Shown: positions 63,350 to 64,000 of the stretch, in pieces
How the letters are laid out: the number at the start of each line of letters is the position of its first letter
How positions within the stretch are numbered: the first letter of the stretch is position 1
Origin: Marinobacter salinus
GTDB taxonomy: Bacteria > Pseudomonadota > Gammaproteobacteria > Pseudomonadales > Oleiphilaceae
DNA: 64,000 nucleotides
Direction of reading: 5' to 3'
Assembly: GCF_001854125.1 (NCBI RefSeq)
Contig: NZ_CP017715.1
Location: forward strand, 1-64,000
Notes under the pieces: generated by a model
Told to the model about the DNA's origin: nothing
The model's database searches: none
The model's input: only the letters and a program-made list of their open reading frames with translations
Program-made: the position numbers and the translations under genes

Positions 63350-64000
63350 TGACAGACTCCGCGCCCTTTCGCATTGCCATAAACGGGTATGGCCGGATCG
63401 GCCAGTGCGTGCTGCGTGCGTTGTACGAGAACGGTTTTCGCGACCGCCTGCAGGTGGTCGCGATTAATGAACTTTCGAATATCGACACCATTTCGCACCT
63501 CACCCGTTATGACTCCACCCACGGTCGGTTCCGGGGCGAGATTGCAGTGCATGGGCCGGATCTGATTGTGAACGGTGATGCCATCCGGGTGCTCCGCCAT
63601 CCAGATCCGGCGGACCTGCCCTGGGGCCTTCTGGATGTAGACCTGGTGCTGGAATGCTCCGGTGCCTATTCAGACCGGGCCACGGCGGAGCGGCACATTC
63701 AGGCAGGCGCAAAACGCCTGCTGTTTTCCCAGCCTGCCGAATCGGATGTGGATCGCACGGTTGTCTATGGCATCAATGACGGTGACCTGAGCGGTGAAGA
63801 CACCATCGTCGCAGCCGGTTCCTGCACCACCAATTGCCTGGTGCCGCTCATTCGTGAGCTGGACCGGGCCTTCGGCGTGGAGCAGGGCAGTACCACCACC
63901 ATCCACGCGGCCATGAACGACCAGCCGGTTATCGACGCCTACCACCATCAGGATCTGCGCCGAACCCGGAGTGCGCTCCACAACATCGTGCCGGTGGACA
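63349..64000 (+). CDS. epd: Erythrose-4-phosphate dehydrogenase (3' part missing)
   Basis: A GAPDH-family enzyme for pyridoxal phosphate synthesis, here the first 217 residues. The nucleotide-binding start is RIAINGYGRIGQCVLRAL, and the active-site region is AGSCTTNC near 157 (the second-last cysteine region as in GapA/Epd). The frame runs to the window end without a stop. Epd rather than GapA is chosen because of tkt linkage and the sequence INELSNIDTISHLTRYDSTHG (given by its ends). Confidence 0.88.
   Translation, partial: MTDSAPFRIAINGYGRIGQCVLRALYENGFRDRLQVVAINELSNIDTISHLTRYDSTHGRFRGEIAVHGPDLIVNGDAIRVLRHPDPADLPWGLLDVDLVLECSGAYSDRATAERHIQAGAKRLLFSQPAESDVDRTVVYGINDGDLSGEDTIVAAGSCTTNCLVPLIRELDRAFGVEQGSTTTIHAAMNDQPVIDAYHHQDLRRTRSALHNIVPVD

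Noticed and set aside
1..64000. CRISPR array, prophage, transposase, tRNA or rRNA genes
   Set aside because: No regularly spaced direct repeats, phage structural genes, transposase motifs or RNA gene signatures were seen.

Overview
The window is chromosomal DNA of a marine gammaproteobacterium, most likely Marinobacter or a close relative. This rests on gene content read by eye: narGHJI plus nosRZDFYL denitrification genes, a wax ester synthase/diacylglycerol acyltransferase next to a DesT-type fatty-acid desaturase locus, a FadL-type porin, and Pseudomonas-like gene neighbourhoods. No database search was run. I see no phage, plasmid, insertion sequence, CRISPR array, rRNA or tRNA gene.

Region 1 (1-28.5 kb) is a respiratory denitrification island. 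A partial MscS channel gene and a small DUF2892 membrane protein precede ubiT (oxygen-independent ubiquinone synthesis) and narL-narX (nitrate sensing), all three on the minus strand. narK and narGHJI (nitrate uptake and membrane nitrate reductase) follow on the plus strand, then a PpiC-type isomerase, a DNR-like Crp/Fnr regulator, a DGC-domain zinc protein and a small conserved protein. Next comes nosRZDFYL (nitrous oxide reduction). On the minus strand lie a DUF6448 protein, a membrane-anchored AraC regulator, moaA (molybdopterin cofactor for NarG) and ric/ytfE (repair of nitrosatively damaged Fe-S centres). The last is divergent from two small membrane proteins and nsrR (NO-sensing repressor). 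Nitrite reductase and NO reductase genes are not in the window. NarL-, DNR- and NsrR-like sites suggest that nitrate, oxygen and NO signals are combined here.

Region 2 (28.4-33 kb) is lipid metabolism: a fatty-acid desaturase, its ferredoxin-reductase-like partner, a divergent TetR regulator (DesT-like) with three operator-like repeats, and a WS/DGAT enzyme.

Region 3 (33-50 kb) is mostly housekeeping and stress genes: lrgAB-like genes, a stand-alone TrpB2, the prkA-yeaH-spoVR stationary-phase operon, thiopurine methyltransferase, a 2-hydroxyacid dehydrogenase, a FadL-like porin, a BrkB/YihY membrane protein, an HDOD protein, DUF445, rsmE and bioA.

Region 4 (50.1-53.8 kb) is the least explained. 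A decayed hsdM fragment sits between a BirA-like operator and a tight three-gene operon. That operon encodes a secreted protein, a double-membrane-spanning protein and a secreted trypsin-like protease with a discoidin-like tail. A fourth exported protein gene is convergent with it.

Region 5 (53.9-64 kb) holds a glutamine-type ABC transporter, then the SAM cycle genes metK-ahcY-metF, an ArsR-methyltransferase fusion regulator (SahR-like) with two matching palindromic operators, and tkt-epd (the latter cut by the window end).
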